A stretch of 64,000 nt of DNA from Bacteroidota bacterium (lineage in GTDB: Bacteria; Bacteroidota; Bacteroidia; Chitinophagales; Chitinophagaceae): the NCBI GenBank assembly GCA_023387985.1, contig JAEWHC010000009.1, forward strand, positions 248,001 through 312,000, written 5' to 3'. Positions 9,276-18,244 of this stretch are shown here, one piece after another. Below the pieces are notes generated by a model, which was not told the origin of the DNA, ran no database searches, and saw only the letters and a program-made list of their open reading frames with translations. Position 1 is the first letter of the stretch; each line of letters starts with the position of its first letter. The position numbers and the translations under genes are program-made.

Positions 9276-9297
9276 TAGCGCTCCTGTCTCAGCGCTA
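9276..9297. terminator. Perfect 7-bp inverted repeat between convergent genes
   Basis: TAGCGCT (9276-9282) and AGCGCTA (9291-9297) form a hairpin with an 8-nt loop, between the end of the MFS transporter gene (9187, plus strand) and the end of xseB (9319, minus strand). A shared terminator for the convergent units is plausible, but neither side has a clear T run. Confidence 0.35.
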
Positions 9298-9318
9298 AGG
9301 TCTTCCCGCTTTGCACAT

Positions 9319-9510
9319 TCATTCTTCCTGTACATCCGGGTTCAGGTCCTTTTCTATTTGCCGGAGGCGTTTTTCACAGTAGCTGATCAATGCGCGGGCC
9401 TTTTTTACTTTTTCTGCGAGCTCTTCCAGCGGAATGGTTTCATCTTCAATGTCTTCCACCAGTTGTTCCAGTTCTGCCCAGGCCTCATCAAAGGTTTTTG
9501 TTTTTTCCAT
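9319..9510 (-). CDS. xseB: Exodeoxyribonuclease VII small subunit
   Basis: Small subunit of exonuclease VII, the ATP-independent nuclease that degrades single-stranded DNA to oligonucleotides. The 63-residue product has the typical helical pattern: TFDEAWAELEQLVEDIE, then PLEELAEKVKKARALISYCEKRL and RQIEKDL. The start at 9510 (MEKTKTFDEAW) overlaps the 3' end of xseA by 23 nt, the usual translational coupling; the 25 codons open upstream lie wholly within xseA and are not family-like. Confidence 0.9.
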   Translation of the reverse strand: MEKTKTFDEAWAELEQLVEDIEDETIPLEELAEKVKKARALISYCEKRLRQIEKDLNPDVQEE

Positions 9511-10843
9511 TGTAGTCAATTTTATCAATGATACTTTCAAACTCTGCATCGTGCAAAACCGTTTTAATTTTTTTGGTCGCGTCAAGCTGCTTACCCGAGG
9601 TAACCAGTTTATTCTCCTGCATAATCAATGCAAAACCGCGCTTTAAAATAAAATCCGGGCTCGATTGTTCCACCAGCCTGGCGGTTTGATTAAGGCGTAT
9701 GTTTTTTTGTTCAATCTGCTTTCTTTTTAAATTCTCCACCAGTTTTAATTTTTCCGGCAAGGCATGGCAGGCGCCAAGCCATCGCCTGTTCATGGTGAGG
9801 TTCAATTGTGGAAAAACGGCCGTCAGCCGATGGCGCAGGAACTGGATCTTATGGGGCAGTGCGAGGCCGAGCCTGGTTGCCCGCCGTTGCAGCTCCATGC
9901 GTCGCTCTTCCAGCAAAACCGAAATGCCTTGTTTCATTCGTTCTGTCAATTCCAGCAGGTCTTCTTCAAACTGGCGGTTATGGTGCAAAATGGCTGCCGC
10001 CACTTTTGTGGGGGTTTTATGCTGCCAGCCCATCATGTCGGCAATGCTTGTATTGCGGTCGTGGCCAATGCCCGTGAAAACAGGAAGCGGCAAGGAAGCT
10101 ATACGCTGCGCCAGTCCAAAATCATCAAAAGGAAAAAGATCGGTGGCCGAACCTCCACCCCTTACCATTACCACTGCATCATACCGTGGAGCGTTATGCC
10201 TTATCTCATCCAGCCGGGTTGATATTTGCAGGGCGGCATGTTGTCCCTGTACATTGGTTTGGAAATGTTCGATATGGAAATCATAACCCCAGGCATTGTG
10301 CAGCAATTCCTGCATAAAATCGCGGTAGCCATCGCTGTTGCGGGCGCCAACAAGCGCAATGCGTTGTAAAACTTTCGGCAATGCAAGATCCTGGTTGGCA
10401 CTTGAGTATTCGCCATCGCTTACCCAAACAAATTCCGGGAATTCTTCCACCAGTCTTCGCAGCGTCAATTGCTTTTCCAGCTCCATCTGGCCAAGCGTGA
10501 AAGCCGCGTCTATTTCCAGGATCTCCGCTTTCAACCCGTAACGAATGTGGTAATTTACCCGCACCAGGCAACTCACTTCAAGCCCGTCGCGAAATTTCCT
10601 GCCGGTTTGTTTTTCAAATTTCGTAATCTCAGGGTAAGTCTGATTCCAAAGCACGGCCTGCATTTCGGCCACGATTTGTTCTTTCCTTTTTTCAACCAGT
10701 TTTAGAAAACACCAGCCCTTCGATACATATTTTTTTACATCAGTCAGCTCAGCAATCACCCAAAAAGTTTGATTGTAAAACACCGAATCCACAGCCTCCT
10801 GCACAAGGCTGCATAAAAAACTGAGCGGGATACGTTGAATCAT
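9488..10843 (-). CDS. xseA: Exodeoxyribonuclease VII large subunit
   Basis: Catalytic subunit of exonuclease VII (451 residues). N-terminal OB fold about residues 1-100 (QTFWVIAELTDVKKY, KGWCFLKLVEK), then the catalytic core with IALVGARNSDGYRDFMQELL near 165, VVMVRGGGSATDLFPFDD near 225, and GIGHDRNTSIADMMGWQHKTPTKVAA near 260, followed by a long coiled-coil tail (about 285-420). It starts at ATG 10843, four bases after a perfect -7 promoter element, and overlaps xseB at its 3' end. Confidence 0.94.
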   Translation of the reverse strand: MIQRIPLSFLCSLVQEAVDSVFYNQTFWVIAELTDVKKYVSKGWCFLKLVEKRKEQIVAEMQAVLWNQTYPEITKFEKQTGRKFRDGLEVSCLVRVNYHIRYGLKAEILEIDAAFTLGQMELEKQLTLRRLVEEFPEFVWVSDGEYSSANQDLALPKVLQRIALVGARNSDGYRDFMQELLHNAWGYDFHIEHFQTNVQGQHAALQISTRLDEIRHNAPRYDAVVMVRGGGSATDLFPFDDFGLAQRIASLPLPVFTGIGHDRNTSIADMMGWQHKTPTKVAAAILHHNRQFEEDLLELTERMKQGISVLLEERRMELQRRATRLGLALPHKIQFLRHRLTAVFPQLNLTMNRRWLGACHALPEKLKLVENLKRKQIEQKNIRLNQTARLVEQSSPDFILKRGFALIMQENKLVTSGKQLDATKKIKTVLHDAEFESIIDKIDYNGKNKNL

Positions 10844-10847
10844 TGGT

Positions 10848-10855
10848 CAAACCTA
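10848..10855 (-). promoter_or_regulatory. Bacteroidota -7 element of xseAB
   Basis: On the minus strand this reads TAGGTTTG, a full match to the TAnnTTTG -7 consensus of the Bacteroidota primary sigma factor. It ends four bases before the xseA ATG, so transcription would begin at or very near the start codon, giving a leaderless or nearly leaderless message. No good TTTG -33 element is seen. Confidence 0.55.
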
Positions 10856-10968
10856 CAAAAAAGGGTCAAAATGAATGGAAAAAGGGTTTTCAACCGGTTC
10901 AGAGAAATTCGCGCCACCGGTTACGACAGATAGCACTTAAAATTCATCTGAGCACTTGTTACTACGCA

Positions 10969-12897
10969 TCAGGGCCAATTCCATTTTATACCGGCAAATA
11001 ACGTAAACGGTGTGGTGTTGAATCCGAGAACGTCAAAATATGTTTTGTTGAAAATGTTCTGGCAATCACTGAACAGCGAAAAGGAATGATGTGGCTTGAA
11101 AGCAACATAGAAATTATAAACACCATAGGCCTCCAGTTTTTCATCGGGTGCCTGGTATCCGCTCACATCCCAGCGTTTGCCCACCCAGCGTGCGCTGAAC
11201 CTGGCCAGCCATTTTTCATTTAGCTTCCAACTAAGTGATGCATTGGCCTGGTGTTTGGGTCGCCGCAACAGGTAGGGATAAGTATGGGCAGTATGATCAA
11301 TGCGGCTTTGGGTGGTTTCTTCAAAATCCAGGAAAGTATAAGCAGTGGTCAATTCCAGTTTTTCCAACATTTTCCACGTGAGTTCGGTTTCCAGTCCCCA
11401 TCCTTTCTGCTGCAGGAAGTTGAAATATTTGAAGCTGTTGTAATCGAAATCCAGGCCGTTTTTGATTTTTCGGTAAAAAACGGTTTGGCGGAAAAACAGG
11501 GTTTTCTTTCTGGCCTGTATGCCCAGCTCGGCGGTAAGGGCTTTTTCGGGGTGAAGGTTCTCTTCGCCGCTGCTGCTGTACAACTGGTAAAGGGAGGGCG
11601 ATTTAAAACCCGTTGAAATACTTGCATACAGGCGGGCATTTCCGGAAAGGGATATGGAAGGATTGATGGAGTAGGTAGCGTTGTAGCCATATTTGGAATG
11701 GTGGTTTAGCCTGCCACCGGCCTCCAGGTCAACAAAGCCGGTTTTGGCATGGAAAGTTGCATAAGCTGCCAGCAGTTCCATATGCGGCGGATTAAACAAG
11801 GATTCATAGGGTCCGAAGCTGCTGATAGTAAGGGAATGGCTGTGGGCGGATTGTTGCTGGTAATCCACGCCAAGCAACAGCTCGGCATGATCAGACAACT
11901 GGTGGCTGGAATAAACTTCAGCGAAGTGATTTCTTCCGTAAAAAGGATTATAAAGATATTTCGTGAATCCCGGAACATCGATGCTGTCATTCAGGTAGCT
12001 GCGCCTCACTTCCTGGAAGCGGTAGGCTGTTCTGAGCTTCCACTTGTTCCTGGCAAAATCGGCATGAAAACCGGCCGTTGTCCCTTTGTTTGTCAATTGG
12101 TGATCCGCCTCTTCACTGAATGCCCCGGCATCAATGTCGGCTTCGTAACTGAAATGTTGCATAAATACACGTAGCGTTAAGTTGTCATGTGCTTTATACC
12201 CTACCCTTGCTGTTGCTGTATGCCTCGAAAACCCGTCATTGTCGTAATGACTGGTACCGGCTTCACCTGCAGCTGCTGAAAAACCATTGGTGATATCGTA
12301 GCCATAGTTGCCGGAATAGTCGAAGCGATCTTTTGAACCGGATAACTGGACACTTCCCTTCAGGCTGTTGCGGCTGCCATATCCCAGGAGGGCATTAACG
12401 CTCAATGGATTGCTGCTGCCTTTGCGGGTTATGATGTTGATGACGCCGGCTATGGCGCTGCTTCCATAAAGGGTGCTTTGAGCTCCACGCAGAATTTCCA
12501 CGCGTTCCACCTGCTGCGGGGAAACTTGGTTCAGGTCAAATTCCGCATTGATGAGAGAGGGATCGCCGGATGGAACGCCATCTATCAGCACAAGGGTTCG
12601 CCCCGAATTGGCGCCACGCAAATAAAATACCTGTTCGCTGCCGGCATTGTTGTTGGCACCGGCAATACCTATACCGGCGTGATTCTGCAATAATTGTGAA
12701 AGCGATTGCCCGGGATGCTCTTCAATTTGCCGGCGGGAAATAACGGTTACTGTTTTTCCTGTTTGGTCTTGTTTTTTTTCGAATTTGGTCGCGGTAACTA
12801 CCACTTCTTCCAATACCTGCGCGGAATCCGAAATTTGGGACAACCCGTTTTGGTAAATCCAAAAAGCGCTACCAACCATGAACAATTTCTTTAGCAT
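10969..12897 (-). CDS. btuB: TonB-dependent cobalamin receptor (BtuB-like)
   Basis: Outer-membrane TonB-dependent receptor of 642 residues. Signal peptide at 1-20, TonB-box-like EEVVVTATKFEKK near 30-42, plug domain about 50-160 (VISRRQIEEHPGQSLSQLLQ, FYLRGANSGRTLVLIDGVP, VERVEILRGAQSTLYGSSAI), then a 22-strand-type barrel to the C-terminus ending FAGIKWNWP. The substrate call rests on the cobalamin riboswitch in its leader, which is direct evidence of B12 control, and on length close to BtuB. No B12 ABC transporter or salvage gene follows in this window; downstream lie xseA and xseB with their own promoter. Confidence 0.9.
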   Translation of the reverse strand: MLKKLFMVGSAFWIYQNGLSQISDSAQVLEEVVVTATKFEKKQDQTGKTVTVISRRQIEEHPGQSLSQLLQNHAGIGIAGANNNAGSEQVFYLRGANSGRTLVLIDGVPSGDPSLINAEFDLNQVSPQQVERVEILRGAQSTLYGSSAIAGVINIITRKGSSNPLSVNALLGYGSRNSLKGSVQLSGSKDRFDYSGNYGYDITNGFSAAAGEAGTSHYDNDGFSRHTATARVGYKAHDNLTLRVFMQHFSYEADIDAGAFSEEADHQLTNKGTTAGFHADFARNKWKLRTAYRFQEVRRSYLNDSIDVPGFTKYLYNPFYGRNHFAEVYSSHQLSDHAELLLGVDYQQQSAHSHSLTISSFGPYESLFNPPHMELLAAYATFHAKTGFVDLEAGGRLNHHSKYGYNATYSINPSISLSGNARLYASISTGFKSPSLYQLYSSSGEENLHPEKALTAELGIQARKKTLFFRQTVFYRKIKNGLDFDYNSFKYFNFLQQKGWGLETELTWKMLEKLELTTAYTFLDFEETTQSRIDHTAHTYPYLLRRPKHQANASLSWKLNEKWLARFSARWVGKRWDVSGYQAPDEKLEAYGVYNFYVAFKPHHSFSLFSDCQNIFNKTYFDVLGFNTTPFTLFAGIKWNWP

Positions 12898-13021
12898 AAA
12901 TAATGCAGTTTAGTGGTTAATCAATTCGCTTTCAGAAAATAAAAAATGGAAAAACAACGTGCTGTAATGTGCCAGACTTGCCTTCCCTGCTTTTCCTCCG
13001 AAAGCTGTGGATGAACAATTT

Positions 13022-13197
13022 TCCTAAGGCAGGTCTTCTGGCTCGAAGCAAACCTGGAGGCCTTCCCATTTTTCCGGTATGACCGGATAAACAGTGGCAT
13101 GGTACCAGGTTTCAAATGCTCCTTACAGCTACGGGGATAGCGCCGGAATCTCACCGGACTTCCCTTTTCATCTCCTATTGAGAACCTCAGGAAGGCG
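13022..13197 (-). ncRNA. Cobalamin riboswitch in the btuB leader
   Basis: On the minus strand the leader carries, in order, CAATAGGAGATGAAAAGGGA, GTCCGGTGAGATTCCGGCGC, TATCCCCGTAGCTGTAAGG, GCCACTGTTTATCCGG and the B12 box AGCCAGAAGACCTGCC (13028-13043). This is the conserved core order of adenosylcobalamin riboswitches (P3-P6 core with the CCCCGxxxCTGTAA junction and the 3' B12 box). About 125 nt separate the B12 box from the btuB ATG, room for an expression platform. Edges are approximate. Confidence 0.93.
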
Positions 13198-13229
13198 CAA
13201 AGATTGGATGTGGTTAATTAGCGGGCAAA
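13198..13229 (-). promoter_or_regulatory. Promoter of the btuB riboswitch transcript
   Basis: On the minus strand a TTTG (complement of 13226-13229) is followed after 20 nt by AATCTTTG (complement of 13198-13205), seven of eight matches to TAnnTTTG. Spacing and placement immediately upstream of the riboswitch fit a Bacteroidota housekeeping promoter with a start near 13191. Confidence 0.6.
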
Positions 13230-13421
13230 TAAAATATTATAATGTTGGCGTGGATGGGTATGGATGATTTGATTTTGGTAGTCGCTGTCCCGCCTGGAGT
13301 TTTTTATGGATTTTAACTGATTGGGCGGATTTACCCGGAGGGAATTTATGATGAATATTTTGCAGGCTTGCCCGTTGGTTTCCATGTGGTTTTGAACGGG
13401 AACGGCGCAGCCTCCATTATA

Positions 13422-15503
13422 TCATCGCTCAATTAATCTCACGCCTCCAAAAAACCGCATTGCAGGCGCGGGATTATAATACCTCGCCCCAAAAGCATTG
13501 ATGTCGTACCCGAAACTATATTGTTTATTCAACAGATTATCGCCGCCAAAAAACAATATCCATTGGCGGCCGGAGGGACGGGAAATGGTTCTCTCTATCC
13601 TTGCGGTCAGCCGGTGCATTTCTTCAGCGCGGTCGGTATTGGCATCATTTAAATACAATGCGCTTTGGTAATAATATGCAGGACGAAATTTCCATCCTGA
13701 AAACAAATGGATATCTGCTACAATGGCAGCCGCATGCCGCGGAACGCCAGGCAGGTCATTTCCACTGTAATTTGTTCCGGATTTATTGTATTCGATATAC
13801 TTGTAAGGCTGATATTGATGGCTTACGGAAAAATAGCCGATACTCCAGGGCAATTGCCGGTTTAAAGGCTGTTGCCATGCCAGGCGGTTCTCCAATCCAT
13901 GCTGTTTAACGCTGCCTGCGTTTATGAAATAATCAGCACCCGATGGATCACGTTGTAAAACAATGGCATTTTTCATTGAAAAACGGTAAAGGGAAAATTG
14001 CCATTGCAAGCGTCCTTCTGCAAGCCGCAATCGGTTGGCCATCTCAAGGTTCCAGCCTTTTTCGGCTTCAAGACCGGTATTGATGATGGTGGTGGAAGGG
14101 ATCACTTCAGCCAGCGTGGGAGGAGAAAAACCTCTGCTCGCAATGAGCTGCGTCTGAAAGAAAGTTGCCCAGCGATATTCCAGATGAAAACGCGGCATGA
14201 TTTCCAATGGGTAAGATTTGCGGTGCTGACCTTCACCGGACCCTTCCCGCCGGTCCATTAGCTGTGCCTGGTGATTGAGGCTAATACCCTGCACAAGACT
14301 TAACTTTTCCCGCAAGGTCAATTCATGCTGGAGAAACACAAAGCCATACCATTGCAATATGGCATCGCGGGTTTGGATGGCAGCTTTTTTTCCATTTTCA
14401 TTGTCGTAAACCCGAAGATCACTGCCGCCCATTTGCCATTCGGTTCCGAAATCCCAGTTGGAAGCGATTACTCCCCTGGAGAAATCGCGGTTGAAAACGC
14501 TTCGAAATCCGGCATTGGGTTCTAGGCGTGTTTCATAATTGCGGATACTGGGGTTGATTACCGAACTCAATGTGGCGAACAAACTGGAAGTGTTTTGCCA
14601 GCGGGCTTCCGCTTTGCTGTTTCTGCTGTACCCCACCAGTATATTTTGTTGGAGAATGGAAGCATGGGCATCTTCGGCCGAAGGCAGCGGACCAGCTGCG
14701 GGCCGGGCGGCACGTGGGTTGGCTTCCATTTGTGCCCTCGTAAGGCCTCCCGGTGTTCCGTATTTGATCTGGTTGGTAAGAATGGTGAATTGTTTTTTTC
14801 GGGGTCCGGCCACATTCAGCACAAATGCCGATTGCCAGCCATAACTTTTTGTCTGGTCGCGATAGCCTTCGCCATAATGGGTATTGAGATGCAAAAAGCT
14901 GCTGAGGTGTTGTTTTTCCGGTCTGAACAATCCCAATCCCAGCCGCCCCTGAGTAAAACTTCCGCCTTCGGCGATCATATCAATCTGTGCGGTCTGGGAA
15001 GGGCTTTGCAACCAGAGCACGCCGCCAGTTCCCGCTCCGTATTGGCTCGCAGCGGGGCCTTTGGCCAACTCCACACTGCCCAATGCCGCAGGATTGATCA
15101 TATTAAAATAGGTATTGCCGCCGGCGTCGGTTAACGGCAGACCATTATAATACATTTTTACATTGCGCACACCAAAAGGGCTGCGCAATGCGCTACCGCG
15201 GATGCTCAGCCGCAAGCTTCCGGGTGATCTTTCTTCAAGTTGAACACCCGGGGCCTGGTTCAAAGCAGAGAGCCATCCACCTCCCACACCACCGGCATCC
15301 GCCGTAAGCATGTTGCGGCCCCAACGTTCGGTGGAGGCCGTTTCACCTTTCAGTTGAAACAAACGCCCGGTGATGTAAACAGAATCTTCGCCCATCAGGG
15401 TATCCGCATTTACCTGGGAAAAACCGCTCAATTGCATTGAACAGAAAAATACAAGAATGGTTGGCCAAAGCCTTATTTTTATCCGGATTTTTTGGACGGG
15501 CAT
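13422..15503 (-). CDS. TonB-dependent outer-membrane receptor
   Basis: TonB-dependent receptor with signal peptide (start at ATG 15503: MPVQKIRIKIRLWPTILVFF), plug domain about residues 35-180 (LSALNQAPGVQLEERSPGSL, RLSIRGSALRSPFGVRNVKM, ELAKGPAASQYGAGTGGVLW) and a barrel ending RFFGGVRLIER. Overall about 693 residues. The plug resembles siderophore or metal-chelate receptors (FecA/FhuE-like), but no substrate can be assigned. There is no CarboxypepD_reg-like N-terminal domain or SusD partner, so it is not a polysaccharide-locus SusC. The frame is open 44 codons further upstream, but that would overlap the divergent permease start. Its start is only 28 bp from that gene. Confidence 0.88.
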   Translation of the reverse strand: MPVQKIRIKIRLWPTILVFFCSMQLSGFSQVNADTLMGEDSVYITGRLFQLKGETASTERWGRNMLTADAGGVGGGWLSALNQAPGVQLEERSPGSLRLSIRGSALRSPFGVRNVKMYYNGLPLTDAGGNTYFNMINPAALGSVELAKGPAASQYGAGTGGVLWLQSPSQTAQIDMIAEGGSFTQGRLGLGLFRPEKQHLSSFLHLNTHYGEGYRDQTKSYGWQSAFVLNVAGPRKKQFTILTNQIKYGTPGGLTRAQMEANPRAARPAAGPLPSAEDAHASILQQNILVGYSRNSKAEARWQNTSSLFATLSSVINPSIRNYETRLEPNAGFRSVFNRDFSRGVIASNWDFGTEWQMGGSDLRVYDNENGKKAAIQTRDAILQWYGFVFLQHELTLREKLSLVQGISLNHQAQLMDRREGSGEGQHRKSYPLEIMPRFHLEYRWATFFQTQLIASRGFSPPTLAEVIPSTTIINTGLEAEKGWNLEMANRLRLAEGRLQWQFSLYRFSMKNAIVLQRDPSGADYFINAGSVKQHGLENRLAWQQPLNRQLPWSIGYFSVSHQYQPYKYIEYNKSGTNYSGNDLPGVPRHAAAIVADIHLFSGWKFRPAYYYQSALYLNDANTDRAEEMHRLTARIERTISRPSGRQWILFFGGDNLLNKQYSFGYDINAFGARYYNPAPAMRFFGGVRLIER

Positions 15504-15531
15504 CCCGGCAAAACTAAACCGCTTTATTTGC

Positions 15532-16878
15532 ATGAACAATTCCAACAAACTCGGACTTTTTGACCTCACCATTATAGCCATTTCGTTTGTGGTAGGCATG
15601 GGTATTTTCAAAACCCCTGCAAACGTGGCAGCCAAAGCCGGTACGGAAGTTATCTTTTATTCGGCATGGCTTCTGGGTGGATTTATTGCTTTGTTGGGGG
15701 CATTTATTTTCGCCGAGATCGGCAAACGCCTTCCTGTAACCGGTGCCTATTACAAAGTTTTCTCTTATGCTTACAGTCCGGTGGTTGGGTTTACCATCAA
15801 CGCCCTCATTATTGTAAGCAATGCAGCGTCCCTTGCCGTAATCACGCTAATTGGAGCAGAGTATGCAAGCAATCTCCTTTTTGGGCAAAATATCGGTATC
15901 GTATTCAATACCACGTTCGCTATTGTTTCAGTCGCCATTTTTTATATCGTCAATATGATGGGATTAAAAACAACGAGCCGTACGCAAAATGTGCTGATGA
16001 TCCTGAAAATCGCCCTCGTCATCCTGCTGATCCTCGCGGCTTTTACCGATACTACCGTAGCGGCCAAGGGTTATACCAGCGAACCGGTGAGGACATTCAC
16101 GGGGGATAACGGTCTTATATTGCTGGTGCTGAGCATGGTTGCGGTTTCCTTTACTTACGGGGGATACCAGCAAACGGTAAATTTTGGCGCAGAAATCGAC
16201 AATCCGCGGCATTTGCAAAAAGCCATAACCATGGGCATGATCATCATCATTATGCTTTACCTGGCGGTAAATTTCGCTTACATAAAAGTGATCACGTTCG
16301 ATGGAATGAAAAACGCTACCAGTATTGGTTCGTTGTTATTCGAAGCATTGTTCGGCCCCTGGGGAGCCCGGATTTTTGACCTCGCCATGTTTGTAAGCGT
16401 CCTGGCCTATGTAAATATTGTGCTGATGAGCAACCCGCGGGTGATGTTTGCTATGGCTGAAGACAAGGTGCTTCCAAAATTTTTTTCCAGGCAAAATCCA
16501 CGTACCGGAGCATTTGTGAGCGGGCTCACGGTTTTTTCTGTGCTCACCATTGCCGCAACTTTTATTGGAAAAGGCGTTGACAATATCCTGGGATTTACCA
16601 TGTTCCTCGACAGCTTTGGTTTTATTACCGCGGCATTTGCCCTGCTGATCCTGCGCCGTAAGAAATTTAACCAGCACCTGGTTGGTGGTAAACTAACCCA
16701 TTTGATGACCTTGTTTTGTATTCTCTTTATTTTCGGCTACCTTATTGTGGTTACAGCGGTGATTATTGACAACTGGATAGCGGCAGCACTTGGCGTATTG
16801 CTTCTGCTGCTGTTTGTAGCTGTATACTACCTCTTCATTCACCGGCATCTACAAACAAAAACTGATGAACATGCATGA
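15532..16878 (+). CDS. APC-superfamily amino acid permease
   Basis: Inner-membrane permease of 448 residues with about 12 helices. The start KLGLFDLTIIAISFVVGMGI with KTPANVAAKAG is the APC helix 1 substrate-binding break (GxGIF-type), followed by GGFIALLGAFIFAEIGKRLP and GGYQQTVNFGAEIDNP in the helix 6 region. The substrate is unknown. Start ATG 15532 (MNNSNKLGLFD) is preferred to the 25-codon upstream extension. The gene overlaps the downstream PLP enzyme by 14 nt, so the two are probably translated together and the permease may feed that enzyme (inference). Confidence 0.87.
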   Translation: MNNSNKLGLFDLTIIAISFVVGMGIFKTPANVAAKAGTEVIFYSAWLLGGFIALLGAFIFAEIGKRLPVTGAYYKVFSYAYSPVVGFTINALIIVSNAASLAVITLIGAEYASNLLFGQNIGIVFNTTFAIVSVAIFYIVNMMGLKTTSRTQNVLMILKIALVILLILAAFTDTTVAAKGYTSEPVRTFTGDNGLILLVLSMVAVSFTYGGYQQTVNFGAEIDNPRHLQKAITMGMIIIIMLYLAVNFAYIKVITFDGMKNATSIGSLLFEALFGPWGARIFDLAMFVSVLAYVNIVLMSNPRVMFAMAEDKVLPKFFSRQNPRTGAFVSGLTVFSVLTIAATFIGKGVDNILGFTMFLDSFGFITAAFALLILRRKKFNQHLVGGKLTHLMTLFCILFIFGYLIVVTAVIIDNWIAAALGVLLLLLFVAVYYLFIHRHLQTKTDEHA

Positions 16879-18034
16879 ATCGGAAATATTGAATTCACTG
16901 GGTGAAAACCACGGGGATTATTTCAATGCCATCGCCCCGCCGATTATTCAAACGAGCAATTTTCAATTCGATACCGTTGATGACTTCCGCAAAGCCATAG
17001 AAGCTGAATTTGATACCTATATTTATAGTCGCGGGAACAATCCCACTGTAGATATGCTCCGTAAAAAGCTGGCTGCCCTCGATGGAGCGGAGGACGCCCT
17101 CGTACTCAACAGCGGTGCTTCAGCTATTTTCTGTGCTGTACTTCCTTTTGTTCACCAGGGTTGCCATGTGGTGAGTGTTTCCAATCCTTATACCTGGGCC
17201 AAAAAAATGTTTGATGTATTGCTGCCGCGGTTCGGAGTGAGTGTGACTTACGTAGACGGCAGTGATATTGGGAACTGGAAAAAAGCCACGCTGCCTCAAA
17301 CCACGCTTTTTTACCTGGAAAGCCCAAACAGCTGGGATTTTGATCTGCAGGATTTGCAGGAAGTGGCCCGCTTTGCGAAAAGCCACAAGATCACCACCAT
17401 TGCAGACAATAGTTATTGTACGCCGCTATACCAGCAACCTATAAAAATGGGCATCGACCTGTGCGTGCAAAGCGCAACCAAATACATTGGCGGCCACAGC
17501 GATGTGGTGGGTGGCGTAATCACAGGAAGCAAAGAGCTGATTTCACGGATATTTTATAGTGAGTACATGACCACCGGCGCCGGCGCGACTCCTTTGCATG
17601 CCTGGCTCATGTTGCGGGGTTTGCGCACTATGCCGTTGCGGTTGCAGCGCAGTTTTGAAACCGGGAAGAAAATGGTGGCCTGGCTCAGGGAACAAGATTG
17701 GGTGGAAGGTATGATCTATCCCTGGGATAAAGATTTTCCGCAATACCGGCTGGCTCAAAAACAAATGAAAGGAGCCAATGGCTTGTTTACTTTCTCTGTA
17801 AAGGCAGCTACTGCGCAAGCGATAGAAGATTTCTGCAACAACCTCAAAGCTTTCCGCATGGGCGTAAGCTGGGGCGGACATGAAAGCCTCATCATTCCAA
17901 AAGCAGGTACCATGAAGCGGGAGGCATTTGATGCGGGCAATATCGAACACCGGCAGATCCGGATGTATGTGGGGCTGGAGGACTTTGAATATTTGCGGGA
18001 GGATTTGGAGAGGAATTCGGTTAGATTGTCTTAA
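16865..18034 (+). CDS. Cys/Met-metabolism PLP-dependent enzyme (cystathionine gamma-synthase/lyase family)
   Basis: Fold-type I, gamma-family PLP enzyme of 389 residues. Seen: YIYSRGNNPTVDMLRKKLAA near 57, the phosphate-binding LNSGASAIFCAVLPF near 85, VDGSD near 130, the Asp clamp TIADNSYCTPLYQQP near 180, the Schiff-base lysine in QSATKYIGGHSDVVGG near 205-220, and the C-terminal VSWGGHESLIIPKAG. Family members include cystathionine synthases and lyases and methionine gamma-lyase; which reaction this one catalyses is not decided. The start overlaps the upstream permease gene (a second ATG lies at 16871), suggesting uptake coupled to amino acid breakdown. Confidence 0.88.
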   Translation: MNMHESEILNSLGENHGDYFNAIAPPIIQTSNFQFDTVDDFRKAIEAEFDTYIYSRGNNPTVDMLRKKLAALDGAEDALVLNSGASAIFCAVLPFVHQGCHVVSVSNPYTWAKKMFDVLLPRFGVSVTYVDGSDIGNWKKATLPQTTLFYLESPNSWDFDLQDLQEVARFAKSHKITTIADNSYCTPLYQQPIKMGIDLCVQSATKYIGGHSDVVGGVITGSKELISRIFYSEYMTTGAGATPLHAWLMLRGLRTMPLRLQRSFETGKKMVAWLREQDWVEGMIYPWDKDFPQYRLAQKQMKGANGLFTFSVKAATAQAIEDFCNNLKAFRMGVSWGGHESLIIPKAGTMKREAFDAGNIEHRQIRMYVGLEDFEYLREDLERNSVRLS

Positions 18035-18208
18035 GGTAACCTGATGGTACGGATCTTTTACATCCCGGATCACACGGATTTCCTGCGATTTTTTCTATTC
18101 AACTTTCTTCGAAGCATGGGAGCAGATCTTCCCCGGCTCGCCTGAGGTTGGCTTTGCGGCAAGATTAATTAAATCTTCAATTTCCGACATAACTTGTCAA
18201 TTTTCCGG

Positions 18209-18240
18209 TTGACTGTGCCGAAGTGCATTCCGTAATTTTG
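18209..18240 (+). promoter_or_regulatory. Promoter of ada
   Basis: TTG (18209-18211), 21 nt, then TAATTTTG (18233-18240), a full match to the TAnnTTTG -7 element. The ada ATG at 18245 follows after four bases, so the message would be leaderless or nearly so. I see no obvious Ada operator. Confidence 0.6.
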
Positions 18241-18244
18241 ATTA

